A stretch of 64,000 nt of DNA, taken from NCBI GenBank assembly GCA_963693285.1, contig OY848924.1, forward strand, positions 1,044,144 through 1,108,143, given 5' to 3'. Below, piece by piece: positions 11,801-25,700 of this stretch (position 1 is the first letter of the stretch; each line of letters begins with the position of its first letter). The translations under genes and the position numbers were made by a program. Source of the stretch: Xestospongia muta (taxonomy: Eukaryota; Porifera; Demospongiae; Haplosclerida; Petrosiidae). The notes under the pieces were generated by a model. The model was not told where the DNA came from. It saw only the letters and a list, made by a program, of their open reading frames with translations, and made no database searches.

Positions 11801-13721
11801 TTAGAGTACATTATTATACTCTAGCTGATAAGGTGATGCAAGTGTTACTAATTTGGAAAAGACACGCCCCCTATCCTAACGAAAAATCTTTGGAAGACAT
11901 ATTGCAATCTAATGGTTTCCGTGTGTCCATACCTTACAATGCAGGACATGGTAATGGACAGATAGATGAATGAATGGACAGATAGATGGATGGATGGACA
12001 GATAGATAGTTGGATGGACAGATAGATGAATGAATGGACAGATAGATGGATGGATGGACAGATAGATGAATGAATGGACAGATAGATGAATGAATGGACA
12101 GATATATGGATGGATGGACAGATAGATGAATGAATGGACAGACAGATGGATGGATGGACAGATAGATGAATGAATGGACAGATAGATGAATGAATGGACA
12201 GACAGATGGATGGATGGAGCACATGCAAATAAAAAAAACAACATTTAATTATATCTTTAATTAAAAGGTGGACCTCCTGTCATTTTAAGACATCCAGAAA
12301 GTGTTCAAGCTTTACTAGGTGACACTGCTATGATGGAAGTAATCCTTGACCCAGTAACAACTGGTGATGTCCATTACCAGTGGTACAAAGATGGCATCTG
12401 TCTCTCAGGACAAATCTCCTCTGAACTATTTCTTTCCCACATCCAAGAAACCTCACGAGGGTTATATTTCTGTTCCGTCAGAAATTGCTATGGAAGCGTA
12501 AACAGTCATCCAGCTCGAGTTGATATTATTCCAAATAAAATTAAGCTACCTCCATCTTTTCAACCCCCTCACCACCAAGGAACACAACCATCTTTTTTAT
12601 ATATATCTCCAACTGAGAAACCTTTAAATGTATTCTCTCCACTATTTGGTTATCAAGATCCTTTGTTTGCTCCTATGCCAAGGAAGGAGAGTGGTGATAC
12701 TGGGTCTTTACCATCCCTGGATTCTTTGTCGTCATCTCATCAGTTTGCTGAAGGTGGTTACGGGAATAACGGGGGAGGTTACTCAGTGGGCGTGGCTGGT
12801 GTTTCGGAGCGATTAGGGAATATGAGATTAATGGAAGGTAGGGATTAGTGGTGTTAAAATTTTGACTGGTTATCTTTTAAAATTATGAATAGGCTGTATC
12901 GTGCAAAATGTCTCATTAAGAATGTGATGTTTAGATTAACTATATTATATGTTATGTAAACTCAGTAGAGTAATAAGTATGAGATATAGCATAGGAATGT
13001 CTTTAACTATTACTCTATATAGTCTATATCAACTTAGTTAATGTACTATGTGTCTATTACTTCATGGCTTAGTTTGGTTAAGTAATTACACACTGTGTAT
13101 ACTTGGGATTTTGAAAACTGTCCTTAATATACAGAGTAAAGTATTAGAATGGAACTAGAACAATGTCTTGAATATAGAGGTTGTGTAATACACTAAAGTA
13201 TTAGTATGGAACTAGAACAAGTGTCCTGAATATAGAGGTTGTGTAATACACTAAAGTATTAGTATGGGACTAGAACAAGTGTCCACAATATACAGAGAGG
13301 TTGTATAATACACTAAAGTATTAGTATGGGACTAGAAAATATGTCCTTAGTTTATGCATACATTTTTTATTACTCTCTGTTACATAATTAATATAATATT
13401 ATGTTCTCTTTAGGTACTAAACCAGTTATACTTGAACATCCACAATCTCAGCAATTATCATTGGGTGATCAACTACAACTAAACATCGTGATACGAGGTC
13501 AAAGTAACATCAAATATTGCTGGTACTTTAATGGATTAGCCCTGCCCCAAGAAAACCTCGATGAATTTTATCTCAACTGTTTCACTGAAGAGGACGTCGG
13601 TGATTACTATTGTAAAGTTTCCAACGAACATGGGACAACCACATCTGATATTGCCGTGGTAACACTTAAAGAAGATGACGAAGACAATGATGAGGATAAT
13701 AAATATAATGAGGAACATTGA
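8827..13721 (+). CDS. Ig-Ig-Death-Ig-Ig protein (MALT1-like modules without a paracaspase)
   Basis: Six coding exons join in frame to 928 residues: 8827-10006, 11002-11313, 11372-11642, 11805-11950, 12268-12837 and 13414-13721. Residues 1-300 are Ser/His/Tyr/Pro-rich and probably disordered. Four Ig-like domains follow at about 301-390, 410-495, 640-720 and 828-912, each with the typical pattern (YQWYKD/FYFC, YRWFRN/YICSV, YQWYKD/YFCSV, CWYFN/YYCKV). A Death-type domain at about 548-632 (AFCLGVSAHELASIR...WKRHAPYP) separates the two Ig pairs. The C-terminus is a short acidic tail. There is no signal peptide or membrane segment, so I infer a cytosolic adaptor. MALT1 has Death-Ig-Ig-caspase-Ig; here no caspase fold is visible. 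The ATG is the first codon after a strong acceptor at 8824. Function is unproven. Confidence 0.85.
10008..10510 (+). repeat. 60-bp tandem repeat at an exon-intron border, each unit with splice-like signals
   Basis: About eight units of 60 bp begin directly at the donor of the first coding exon (GAAT|GTGAGTTACTAATGG). Each unit holds TTACTAATGG (branch-point-like), CTATCCTAG (acceptor-like), GTCACTGTG, then GTAAGT or GTATGT (donor-like), then TTTACTAGTCTAGAG. Confidence 0.92.
11955..12215 (+). repeat. 20-bp tandem repeat in the Ig/Death gene intron
   Basis: Alternating 20-mers GACAGATAGATGAATGAATG and GACAGATAGATGGATGGATG start a few bases past the donor at 11951. The long repetitive open frames seen on the minus strand here are translations of this repeat, not genes. 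A less regular related stretch lies at about 11655-11750. Confidence 0.93.
13126..13340 (+). repeat. 58-bp minisatellite array (about 4 copies)
   Basis: Forward units in the last intron of the Ig/Death gene. Several units are degenerate. Confidence 0.9.
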
Positions 13722-14004
13722 TCTCATTTGATAATGAACATGTTATCATTCTAATACCTGTCTCATACATGTAGTTACTTATAGTATAGTATAGTGTATT
13801 GAATGTGTTCTCAAAATTTTTCTCCCCTTTGATTTTTATTACTTTCAGTTTGTGGATTATTATTAGTCTATTAATTTTTTTGCTTATAAGTATTAAATTT
13901 TATGTTATAATGCTAACTCTGAGATCTGTGAATGTAGTGTGTCTACTGTATCTATCTTATATTAGAATATTAATAAAAATTTTATGACAACAACTACTGT
14001 TAGA

Positions 14005-14262
14005 ATAGAGGTATCCTCAATATAAAGGTTGTATAGTATTAGTATGGGACTAGAACTAGTGTCCTCAATATAGAGGTTGTATAACACACTAAAGTATTAG
14101 TATGGGACTAGAACGAGTGTCCTCAATATAGAGGTTGTACAATACACTAAAGTATTAGTATGGGACTAGAACAAGTCTCCTCAATATAGAGGTTGTATAA
14201 TACACTAAAGTATTAGTATGGGACAAGAACAAAAGTCTTCAATATAGAGGTTGTGTAAAATA
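14005..14262 (+). repeat. 58-bp minisatellite array (about 4 copies)
   Basis: Forward units between the convergent 3' ends of the Ig/Death gene and the first PH-domain gene. Confidence 0.92.
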
Positions 14263-14441
14263 TCCTTTATGAAAGGTCCACTAGCTGTACTCGTGGTACA
14301 TATCAACTATGATGTTTTCAAACAGTACATCCTTTTATTAAAATTGTTGTCAAAATTACAGCAAGAAGTTTTGAGGTTCAGTTTTTAATTTACAGATTAA
14401 AAAAGTTACATAAAGATTATCTACCAAAAATTTACAGAAAA

Positions 14442-14620
14442 TTAATTACGTTCATCATCACTGCTACTGCTATCATTTTCTTCGTCATTCTTTTTTCTCT
14501 CCTCTTTTAATTGTTTAGCTACTTTTCCAGATTCTTTAGCCACTGCTTTAGTTACTAACTTGACATTGTCATCATCAACACTACCACCTACACCATTGGC
14601 TGTGCTACCTATGTATGCAC

Positions 14621-14711
<91 letters not shown>

Positions 14712-17700
14712 TTTAAACATATCTGATTCAACTGACCTATTCCGATAGCAATCCTTTCCTGTACAGAGGCATCAGTATCAGCTTCCGCTTGATCATGAAT
14801 TATGCCACCAGCTGTATTCATCACTCCTATATAAAAAATGTTTTAAAGTAATTAATATTAATACTTATATAATATTTATAAGATACTTTTCAGTTAATTC
14901 ATATTGTACATGTATATAAATAGATCTCACCAGCTGCAATCTCATTGTCAACCATTCCACTTGTTCCTTGTAATGCAGTGCCAGTTGCCATACCTAACCT
15001 CTGTCCCATAGTAGTATCATTGTCCGCTTCAGCCTGTTCTTTCACAACATCACAAACCACACCCACTGCATCATTGTCCACATTGTCTCCAATTACACCA
15101 GCAGTATCGCCAACTGAAAGTGTTAATAATAGCAGAGATATATATATATATAAGACTTAAATTTGTTACTATAGTGGTAATACCGAGTATTCTTAGTATA
15201 GTGATACATCAATATATTAGTATGGGTGTTCTAAAGTCAGTGTCTTTGCAATGTACTGTCCTAAATAGTCAATCCTTAAAGAGATTGAAATTCTACTGTG
15301 TCATTATGTTGAGCTGTACCTGCCATTTTAGCTCTATCTGTAAGACTAGCATCTCTTCCAGCTTCAGCTTGGTGTTCAACTCCGTCAGCAACTCCTTCAA
15401 TGATATTAGCAGTATCTTCATCGACAAGACCAGAATCTTTGACGAATTTTTTGGCCAACTCAGAACCAAATTTAGCTGTATTTCGTATCACCTTTGATAT
15501 CATAGGCTCTGGTTGTCCCTCAGAATCTTGCTCCCAATCATCAGTTGGATTGCCAACCTACAAGGAAAAAATAGCGTCATATCATGTAGAGAGGACGTCC
15601 CCTTTATTGGCTACATTAATGGTTTTCCTTGGAGCACTAGTCTGTAATTAGTCTCATAAAATAGTGTCATATCATGTAGAGAGGACGTCCCCTTTATTGG
15701 CTACATTAATGGATTTCCTTGGAGCACTAGTCTGTAGCTAGTCTCATAAAATAGTGTCATATTATGTAGAGAGGACGTCCCCTTTATTGGCTACATTAAT
15801 GGATTTCCTTGGAGCACTAGTCTGTAATTAGTCTCATAAAATAGTGTCATATTATGTAGAGAGGACGTCCCCTTTATTGGCTACATTAATGGTTTTCCTT
15901 GGAGCACTAGTCTGTAATTAGTCTCATAAAATAGTGTCATATTATGTAGAGAGGACGTCCCCTTTATTGGCTACATTAATGGATTTCCTTGGAGCACTAG
16001 TCTGTAATTAGTCTCATAAAATAGTGTCATATTATGTAGAGAGGACGTCCCCTTTATTGGCTACATTAATGGTTTTCCTTGGAGCACTAGTCTATAGCTA
16101 GTCTCATAAAATAGTGTCATATTATGTAGAGAGGACGTCCCCTTTATTGGTTACATTAATGGTTTTCCTTGGAGCACTAGTCTATAGCTAATCTCATAAA
16201 ATAGTGTCATATGTAGAGAGGACGTCCCCTTTATTGGCTACATTAATGGTTTTCCTTGGAGCACTAGTCTATAGCTAGTCTCATAAAATAGTGTCATATT
16301 ATGTAGAGAGGACGTCCCCTTTATTGGTTACATTAATGGTTTTCCTTGGAGCACTAGTCTGTAGCTAGTCTCATAAAATAGTGTCATATTATGTAGAGAG
16401 GATGTCCCCTTTATTGGTTACATTAATGGTTTTCCTTGGAGCACTAGTCTATAGCTAGTCTCATAAAATAGTGTCATATTATGTAGAGAGGACGTCCCCT
16501 TTATTGGTTACATTAATGGTTTTCCTTGGAGCACTAGTCTGTAGCTAGTCTCATAAAATAGTGTCATATTATGTAGAGAGGACGTCCCCTTTATTGGTTA
16601 CATTAATGGTTTTCCTTGGAGCACTAGTCTGTAGCTAGTCTCATAAAATAGTGTCATATTATGTAGAGAGGACGTCCCCTTTATTGGTTACATTAATGGT
16701 TTTCCTTGGAGCACTAGTCTATAGCTAGTCTCATAAAATAGTGTCATATTATGTAGAGAGGACGTCCCCTTTATTGGTTACATTAATGGTTTTCTTTGGA
16801 GCACTAGTCTGTAGCTAGTCTCATAAAATAGTGTCATATTATGTAGAGAGGACGTCCCCTTTATTGGTTACATTAATGGTTTTCCTTGGAGCACTAGTCT
16901 GTAGCTAGTCTCATAAAATAGTGTCATATTATGTAGAGAGGACGTCCCCTTTATTGGTTACATTAATGGTTTTCCTTGGAGCACTAGTCTGTAGCTAGTC
17001 TCATAAAATAGTGTCATATTATGTAGAGAGGATGTCCCCTTTATTGGTTACATTAATGGTTTTCCTTGGAGCACTAGTCTGTAGCTAGTCTCATAAAATA
17101 GTGTCATATTATGTAGAGAGGACGTCCCCTTTATTGGTTACATTAATGGTTTTCCTTGGAGCACTAGTCTATAGCTAGTCTCATAAAATAGTGTCATATT
17201 ATGTAGAGAGGACGTCCCCTTTATTGGTTACATTAATGGTTTTCTTTGGAGCACTAGTCTATAGCTAGTCTCATAAAATAGCGTCATATCATGTAGAGAG
17301 GACGTCCCCTTTATTGGCTACATTAATGGTTTTCCTTGGAGCACTAGTCTGTAGCTAGTCTCATAAAATAGTGTCATATTATGTAGAGAGGACGTCCCCT
17401 TTATTGGTTACATTAATGGTTTTCCTTGGAGCACTAGTCTGTAGCTAGTCTCATAAAATAGTGTCATATTATGTAGAGAGGACGTCCCCTTTATTGGCTA
17501 CATTAATGGTTTTCCTTGGAGCACTAGTCTATAGCTAGTCTCATAAAATAGTGTCATATTATGTAGAGAGGACGTCCCCTTTATTGGTTACATTAATGGT
17601 TTTCCTTGGAGCACTAGTCTGTAGCTAGTCTCATAAAATAGTGTCATATTATGTAGAGAGGATGTCCCCTTTATTGGTTACATTAATGGTTTTCCTTGGA

Positions 17701-19049
17701 GCACTAGTCTATAGCTAGTCTCATAAAATAGTGTCATATTATGTAGAGAGGACGTCCCCTTTATTGGTTACATTAATGGTTTTCCTTGGAGCACTAGTCT
17801 GTAGCTAATCTCATAAAATAGTGTCATATTATGTAGAGAGGACGTCCCCTTTATTGGCTACATTAATGGTTTTCCTTGGAGCACTAGTCTATAGCTAGTC
17901 TCATAAAATAGTGTCATATTATGTAGAGAGGACGTCCCCTTTATTGGTTACATTAATGGTTTTCCTTGGAGCACTAGTCTATAGCTAATCTCATAAAATA
18001 GTGTCATATTATGTAGAGAGGACGTCCCCTTTATTGGCTACATTAATGGTTTTCCTTGGAGCACTAGTCTATAGCTAATCTCATAAAATAGTGTCATATT
18101 ATGTAGAGAGGACGTCCCCTTTATTGGTTACATTAATGGTTTTCCTTGAAGCACTAGTCTATAGCTAATCTCATAGCACCATGCTGAATTGACTCCCATC
18201 ATCTTAATAATATACTTACTTGGTCTTGTTTACCACTACACTACAACTAATTTTGCTGACATATAATGTTTTTAAACACGATACAATCCTCACGACAATA
18301 GACTGTCCCCGATAAAGTGATTAACCAACAATTAAGCTACAATTGGACTAATTATAACAGGAGACTATTTTCATAAGGAGCAAAGTTAATTAACTGTTAT
18401 TGATAATTGTGTAATGCAATAATATCAGACTTCACATCAGTAGGTTAAAAACAACAACACATTATACAGCTCTAATTTTTATCATGATATCCATATCAAA
18501 ATTGAACTTTAGGACTATATAATATGAATTGACATAACACTTACATTATTAATTATTGTTGTCAACTCTGTCCTCCATTTCCTATTATAATGATATAGAA
18601 ACGAACTGTGAATTCTATTACATAGGTATGATCAGATGTAAAGTTAGAGATCTTCTGGACATAAATATTATGATAATTATCTTAACAAACAGTTCTAATT
18701 AACTCATAGACCATAATCGTTACTTGTAATTACATGATATAAATTTTATTATAATTATTATAATTTTTATTTCACTTTACAACAACAGGATTACTATAAA
18801 TGGATTTGTCCTTGTACAACTTCAGGGACTATGGCAAAGAAGACCTATTTATAGACATAAATTATGTAAGGGTGATCAAGTAACACAATTTTCTTCCTTA
18901 TTAGGTCTATATTATATCATTTTATGAATAGTATTAATAGCACACATAGTATAAGGTGGTTTACCAGTACTGATATATATGGTAAGTATGTATAATGGAA
19001 TTAGTGTATAGAGTTTATATTGAATATAGTCATAGTGAATATAGTCATA

Positions 19050-19099
<50 letters not shown>

Positions 19100-21365
19100 T
19101 CCACTCGATTCATTGATTACAGTTTATCAATAAATATACAACGTTTCTATTAATTAAGAACAAACACAACTTGTTTATATATTTAGAATTCTTATAGTCA
19201 AGTCTACTAGAGCTACAAATCAACAGTAAAAAGGTTGAACTTCAAACTGGATATTGAAAGTCTGCACTTCACTCTGTGTCACATGAAGTCATCATATTAT
19301 AGAATATAGACAAATACTAACAGAGGGTAAGTACCTTTACACTTAGAACTGCATAGATAAGAGTCTAATGTTATTACAACATACTAAAGGTCAATTAATA
19401 ATCCCCTTAGGAAACATTCCATGCCATACTGGCTACTACCAATACATAATACAAACATTGTAATATGTACTATAACTGTATAAAGTAATAATATCATTAC
19501 TTTTATACTGTCAATATGTACTATAACTGTATAAAGTGATAATATCAGTACTTTTATACTGTCAATATGTACTATAACTGTATAAAGTGATAATATCAGT
19601 ACTTTTATACTGTCAATATGCACTATAACTGTATAAAGTGATAATATCAGTACTTTTATACTGTCACATTCAATAGTAGAAAAACATTATAAAGTAAAAG
19701 TCAAGAGTTATACATTGTCTCTACTCAACTCACTATTTCTATCTATTTAATCTGTCTTTCCATTTGTCCATCAGTTCATACATCTTTCATTAAAAGATGG
19801 TATCAAATTTCATTAGTATTTACAGCTATAATAACATTACATCAGTGTTATCATAAGTTTATCACCACCTATGTCACTGTCACACGGCTAATCTCAAGAC
19901 AATAATAATATGTACATTTTTAGTTATTACTAACACAACTCAAATATTTTGCTTGTTTTATTGACTCATTTTATTTATAATTTTAAAAATAGCAAGTGGT
20001 GTATTAAAATTGTGTATAACTTTCTTATTAAAATGTGATGACCTACGTCACTATTATTACATGGTGGCTCTCTCTAGATACAACATAACATCTAATGCGG
20101 TATATTCTTGTGGTAAGTTTCAATATTAAATTATTCAATATTTTCCTGTTATTTAATAACACTTGATTTGTTTGATAAGTTTTGTTAACATCACTTGTTT
20201 GAAGATTTAGTATAAATTTAGGAGAGGATGAAATACAATTAACAATAATGCTCTTGTTCCTATCATAGCTTCTTTGATTACACTCTTGATACTCTTGTAT
20301 CTACCATAGCTACTCACTGATGAGGACACTTGTTCTAGTCCCATACTAATACTTTAGTGTATTATACAACCTCTATATTGAGGACACTTGTTCTAGTCCC
20401 ATACTAATACTTTAGTGTATTATACAACCTCTATATTGAGGACACTTGTTCTAGTCCCATATTAATACTTTAGTGTATTATACAACCTCTATATTGAGGA
20501 CACTTGTTCTAGTCCCATACTAATACTTTAGTGTATTATACAACCTCTATATCGAGGACACTTGTTCTAGTCCCATACTAATACTTTAGTGTATTATACA
20601 ACCTCTATATCGAGGACACTTGTTCTAGTCCCATACTAATACTTTAGTGTATTACACAACCTCTATATTGAGGACACTTGTTCTAGTCCCATACTAATAC
20701 TTTATTGTATTCTACAACCTCTATATTGAGGACACTTGTACAAGTCCCATACTAATACTTTAGTGCATTATACAACCTCTATATTGAGGAGACTTGTTCT
20801 AGTCCCATACTAATACTTTAGTGTATTATACAACCTCTATATTGAGGACACTTGTTCTAGTCCCATACTAATAATACTTTAGTGTATTATACAACCTCTC
20901 TGTATATTGTGGACAGTTTCCTGATATAGATATTTTAAAGATATCACTAGAAATCACTCACTTGACTTCAGAGGCATCAACACCATAGAAATAAAAGGTC
21001 CGTCCTTCTACTGCCAGAGCAAATGTTACACTATTCTTTGCATCATTAGGCCACTGAACTTCTTTAGTGTGAGCTTTTGAGCGGACTCCTCTACCTGTAG
21101 TCAAGTCAATGGTCTTTTTAGGAGTAGTATCACCTTCATTTTTATAATACGAGAGAGAAGTTCCTTTGAGAATAAAAAATCTCTTTTTCCAATTCCTATA
21201 CAATCCCCCTAAGGTGTAAAACAATGACATTACAATAAAAATACTTTAGCAAACATGGAGTTGAATATCACCTTGCTTTGTTAGAAAGCCTGACATAATA
21301 ACGTCTTCATCGTGACCGTTGGAAGGAACGATATCTGTAATATCAGGAGTAGCGGCTGTAGCCAT
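14442..21365 (-). CDS. PH-domain protein A with a helical tail of unknown type
   Basis: Seven exons on the minus strand join in frame to 351 residues: 21365-21272, 21208-20962, 18581-18545, 15557-15320, 15113-14931, 14826-14737 and 14608-14442. Residues about 24-126 are a PH domain (MSGFLTKQG, YRNWKKRFFILKG, final helix KKWRTELTTIINN). The spacing of basic residues in strands 1-2 resembles phosphoinositide-binding PH domains, so membrane recruitment is likely but not shown. The tail has recurring blocks such as DTAGVIGDNVDND, EAGRDAS, EQAEADNDTT and DQAEADTDAS, each near a small exon border, and ends in a charged Lys/Glu/Ser/Asp-rich run. I do not recognise the tail family. Gene B at 21628-26919 is a paralogue with the same exon plan and phases. 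Intron 3 holds a 2.6-kb satellite. Confidence 0.85.
14626..14709. repeat. (GA)n microsatellite
   Basis: About 80 bp of nearly pure GA in the last intron of PH gene A. It creates Leu-Ser repeat open frames on the minus strand that are not genes. Confidence 0.97.
15569..18175. repeat. 90-bp satellite-like array (about 29 copies)
   Basis: Period 90 bp. One unit runs through ATAGTGTCATATTATGTAGA, GAGGACGTCCCCTTTATTGG, CTACATTAATGGTTTTCCTT and GGAGCACTAGTCTGTAGCTA, then GTCTCATAAA. Units differ at a few recurrent sites (CTACATT/TTACATT, CTGTAGC/CTATAGC, GACGTC/GATGTC). Mixing of variants suggests spread by conversion or unequal exchange. One unit near 16202 lacks a few bases. The array lies in intron 3 of PH gene A, starting 12 bp from exon 4. 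Confidence 0.96.
18600..20315. other. Intron 2 of PH gene A, AT-rich
   Basis: Contains a (TG)n run at about 19051-19086 followed by a short (GA)n, then a 51-bp repeat at 19466-19669. No other exon or RNA gene was recognised. Confidence 0.6.
19466..19669. repeat. 51-bp tandem repeat (4 copies)
   Basis: Four exact-spaced units beginning TGTACTATAACTGTATAAAG, the last starting TGCACTATAA. Minus-strand open frames here are repeat translations. Confidence 0.92.
20320..20915 (-). repeat. 58-bp minisatellite array, inverted (about 10 copies)
   Basis: Reverse-complement units in intron 2 of PH gene A, ending about 50 bp from the PH exon. This is one of the two longest arrays of the family. Confidence 0.94.
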
Positions 21366-21627
21366 TTCTTGCTTTGAGCGAGTACTTTTAATTAAACATG
21401 TGGTTTTACTTATAAGTACTATTACTGAGCGGGAAATTTTAAAATATTTCCGCTCTTGTTGGGAAAAAATTAAATAAATTCTTATATAATTCACACAAAC
21501 CAAAAAAATTAGAATGTATTAAAGTTATTTCTTTAAAATGGGTACAAAACAACAATTATAATAATTTTTATGTTTGAATTTGTTAAAAATAAATACAACA
21601 GATGTCTCCATAGCAACATAACGATCC

Positions 21628-22727
21628 TTAATCTTCTTTGTCTTCTTCAGGTTCGTCTTCACTTTCCACTTCACTGTCTTCTTCTAATTTCTTTCTCCTC
21701 TCTTCTTCTTCTCTCTCTTGTCTATCTTCTTCCAACATTTCTGTCATCATTTCTGCTCCAGACTCAACTACTTTAGTCACCATCTCTGCCTCTTCATGTC
21801 TGTCACCTATTGCAGCAGCTGTACTGCCTAAAGAACACAGAGAAGAAAGTTAGTAGCTTTCAAGGAATTGACTCAGAGTAGGAATACTTCTGCTAAGAAT
21901 GAATATGTCTTATAGAGCTTCAGCTTGCTATTAATTGTGCCTACACACATGCACACACACACACACACACACTTACCTAGGCCTATTGTAATTCTTTCTG
22001 CAATACTGGCGTCAACATCTGCTTTGCCTTGATCATGAATGATACCACCAACTGTATATACCGCAGCTAAAGAAGGGATCATAACATTTACACTGTAATA
22101 ATTAATATGTTACTTTAATCAACTAACTCATAGATTACATTGATAATTACTATGGAATCAAAATTCATGTAAACTACTCAATCTTTGTATTAGTCAACAA
22201 ATTACACAATAAGTAATTGACATTAATGACATTAACTCTAGTTCCATAGTAAACCATTCAAGTTGGCAACAAATTAGTTGTTAAAATAACTGAATAATTT
22301 TATACCAATGCAGTAACTAAAATATTCTTCTTCATATCCTCCATTCATCTGTCTGTCTCTAGACATCCATCCATCTATTCAGCTGTCCATTCATCCATCC
22401 ATCTATTCAGCTGTCCATTCATCTATCCATCTATTCAGCTGTCCATTCATCCATCCATCTATTCAGCTGTCCATTCATCTATCCATCTATTCAGCTGTCC
22501 ATTCATCCATCCATCTATTCAGCTGTCCATTCATCCACCCATCTATTCAGCTCTCCATTCATCCATTCATCTATCCTTTTATACACACACATACTTTGCC
22601 CAATCTCATCTGGAACATAATCGGCAGCAAATTGTACACCAGTACCTACAACACCGGCAGTATCTCCAGCTGTGAATAAAATAAAAGCACTCACATTATA
22701 TATATATATATATATATATAGCATTAA

Positions 22728-22769
<42 letters not shown>

Positions 22770-25700
22770 CTGTATAATTATGTAAGGAACGTTGGAGTGT
22801 TTTGATATAAGACCTTCAAGAATAGTCTATGTTATAACATGAACAAATTTCTAAACATAGAATGTGTTCTCAACTCAGAGTCATTTATGAGGCTTTAATA
22901 CTATGATTCATCTGTTTGTATTGTAATATCTATTCATTCAATTACTTTGTCCTTTACTACACAGCATTGTAAAGTAATGCTCTTTACATAATCCATTTAT
23001 AAAGTTAGGTCAGTGGCAATAGTATGTACTAACCTCCTTGTTTTAATCTATCTGTAAATGTAGCATTACGATCAGCATCAGCTTGGTTCTCAACTATTTC
23101 AGCTGCACCTTCCACCATAGCAGCGATATTCTCATCCGGTATGAACTGAGTGGCAACTTTCTTTGTCACTACGGAGCCCATTTTAGCTACTTTCTTAGCA
23201 ATTTTTGATGCTACATGTTCGGGCTTTCCTTCGACATCCTCTTCCCACTTATCGGTAGGTTTCCCATGCTAAAGGAAATTTTAAAAAATATTAAAAAAAC
23301 ATATTTTGTGTAGTCAACATAGAGAATACTATGAAACAGAGTTAATACAGCTATATATAAGTGTAACTAGTATATTATAAGTACACGATTCTACATGTCA
23401 ATCATAATGTAGGACAAGTTGAATAAGCCTACAAGTGATATTGACTTCAAATTTAGACGAAGTCAATGAATTAAGTTGATTTTAAATGATATAATAATAT
23501 GTACATGTACATGTAGTTAGTTTTGTTGTCTTTGTACTAATAGTCTTCCTTCATATAACATATTATCTTTTATAATATTATTAAATTGTACACTGTCTTA
23601 AAAGATGGGATTAATAGATATACTTTATTATTACCATATATGGTATACACATATACTCTTAAAAGATGGGATTAATACATATACTTTATTACTACCATAT
23701 ATGGTATACACATATACTCTTAAAAGATGGGATTAATACATATACTTTATTATTACCATATATGGTATACACATATACTCTTAAAAGATGGGATTAATAC
23801 ATATATTTTATTATTACAATATATGGTATCCACATATACTCTTAAAAGATGGGATTAATACATATACTTTATTACTACCATATATGGTATCCACATATAC
23901 TCTGCCAACAACAAAAGAGTAATCTAATAGTTACAGTTACTATAGGCAGTGAGTATATTACACTTTACTACGATCCTCTATAGATACAACATTAGTTTTA
24001 ATGTAGTGGTGATTATAGTATACTCACCTTGTTAATAATTTCTTTCAATATTCTCTTCCATTTTCTGTAATATAAATAAAGAGAAGAACATAAACAATTG
24101 TTATTACTGAAGTAGTCTATGTACTGTAGGAAGTCTATACTTTACTGTGTATAGTTTATGTGTTCAATATATTATATACTAATAAAATATGAAGTTCCTA
24201 CTGGGTTTTTAGTGTTAGTAAACAATTCTATATATGATGTAACTTAAACACAAGAACATGTGATTAACATAAGACAGTCATATTTATCACTAAGAATAGT
24301 AAGGCAGCATATGAAGAAATAGACAGATAGATGGATTGATGGATGGATTGATGGATGGATAGATGGATGGATAGATGGATAGATGGATGGATGGATGGAT
24401 TGATGGATGGATTGATGGATGGATGGATGGATGGATGGATGGATGGATAGATGGATGGATGGATGGATGGATAGATGGATTGATGGATGGATAGTGTTGT
24501 TATTTTCCTGTTTTTGTTTTTTATATTTTATTTTTAATTAGTGTTGGCATCGTTTTGATTACTTTTTGTTTTTTATAGTTAGTTTTTGGCTTTTGAAATT
24601 ACTTTTAATTTATAAAATTGGACAAATAGATTGATAAATAATATTATCATCAATCCATCCATCCATTGATCAATCCATCCATCCATCCATCCATTGATCA
24701 ATCTATCCATCCATCCATTGATCAATCCATCCATTGATCAATCCATCCATCCATCCATTGATCAATCCATCCATCCATCCATTGATCAATCCATCCATTG
24801 ATCAATCCATCCATCCATCCATTGATCAATCCATCCATCCATCCATTGATCAATCCATCCATCCATCCATTGATCAATCCATCCATCCATCCATTGATCA
24901 ATCCATCCATCCATCCATTGATCAATCCATCCATTGATCAATCCATCCATCTATCCATTGATCAATCCATCCATCCATCCATTGATCAATCTATCCATCC
25001 ATCCATTGATCAATCCATCCATCCATCCATTCATTTATCTGACTACCCACTATCCTTCATTAGTCACAAACAATCCTATAATTGAAGGTCATCTGATATC
25101 ATTTGTAACAAAAAGTAACAAACTTTTAGTCATTGCCAATATCTTACAACCCACACACTTGAGTAGCTGCCAATTCAATCCACACAAATCAAGATACTCA
25201 AGTATATATGTGAACATGATGATTGGGTTTAAAGAATGTCAACAGACTGGAGTTATCAGTATAGTGTTAAAGCTTATTTATAAGGCTTATCATAAGGGAA
25301 AGTTTTTGTCTAGACATAAAGATAATGATAGCAACTATATTATCTATATAGACAAAGATATGACTGGTGTTTGTCATATCTATTTAGTTAAGGAAGTATA
25401 TACCCCATCAAAGTGACATTTGTCTATACTATTATAACAATATATGTTCTTATTTCACACTATATTATCGTAATATAGTGATTTAATAGTTCTGATAGAT
25501 TACTATATGTTGATAGCAATGAAGCCTACACATTATACTTTCAATATGTCATCATAGACATGGTTTATCTTATTAATTAAATATTGCAGGAAGTACAGCT
25601 GACCCCTAAGGTCACTAACTGGTTGTATTATGTACATTCCATATTGACATAGGACAGGTATCCCTTTAATTACAGGTAACATAACTAATATGAACTTGGA

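Noticed and set aside
11848..12244. Three overlapping minus-strand open frames rich in His, Ser, Ile and Pro
   Set aside because: They are translations of the 20-bp tandem repeat in three frames.
24722..25416. Open frames of 67-160 codons on both strands
   Set aside because: Mostly repeat translation; the unique part of the longest one (25040-25416) has no coding character and lies in an intron of PH gene B.
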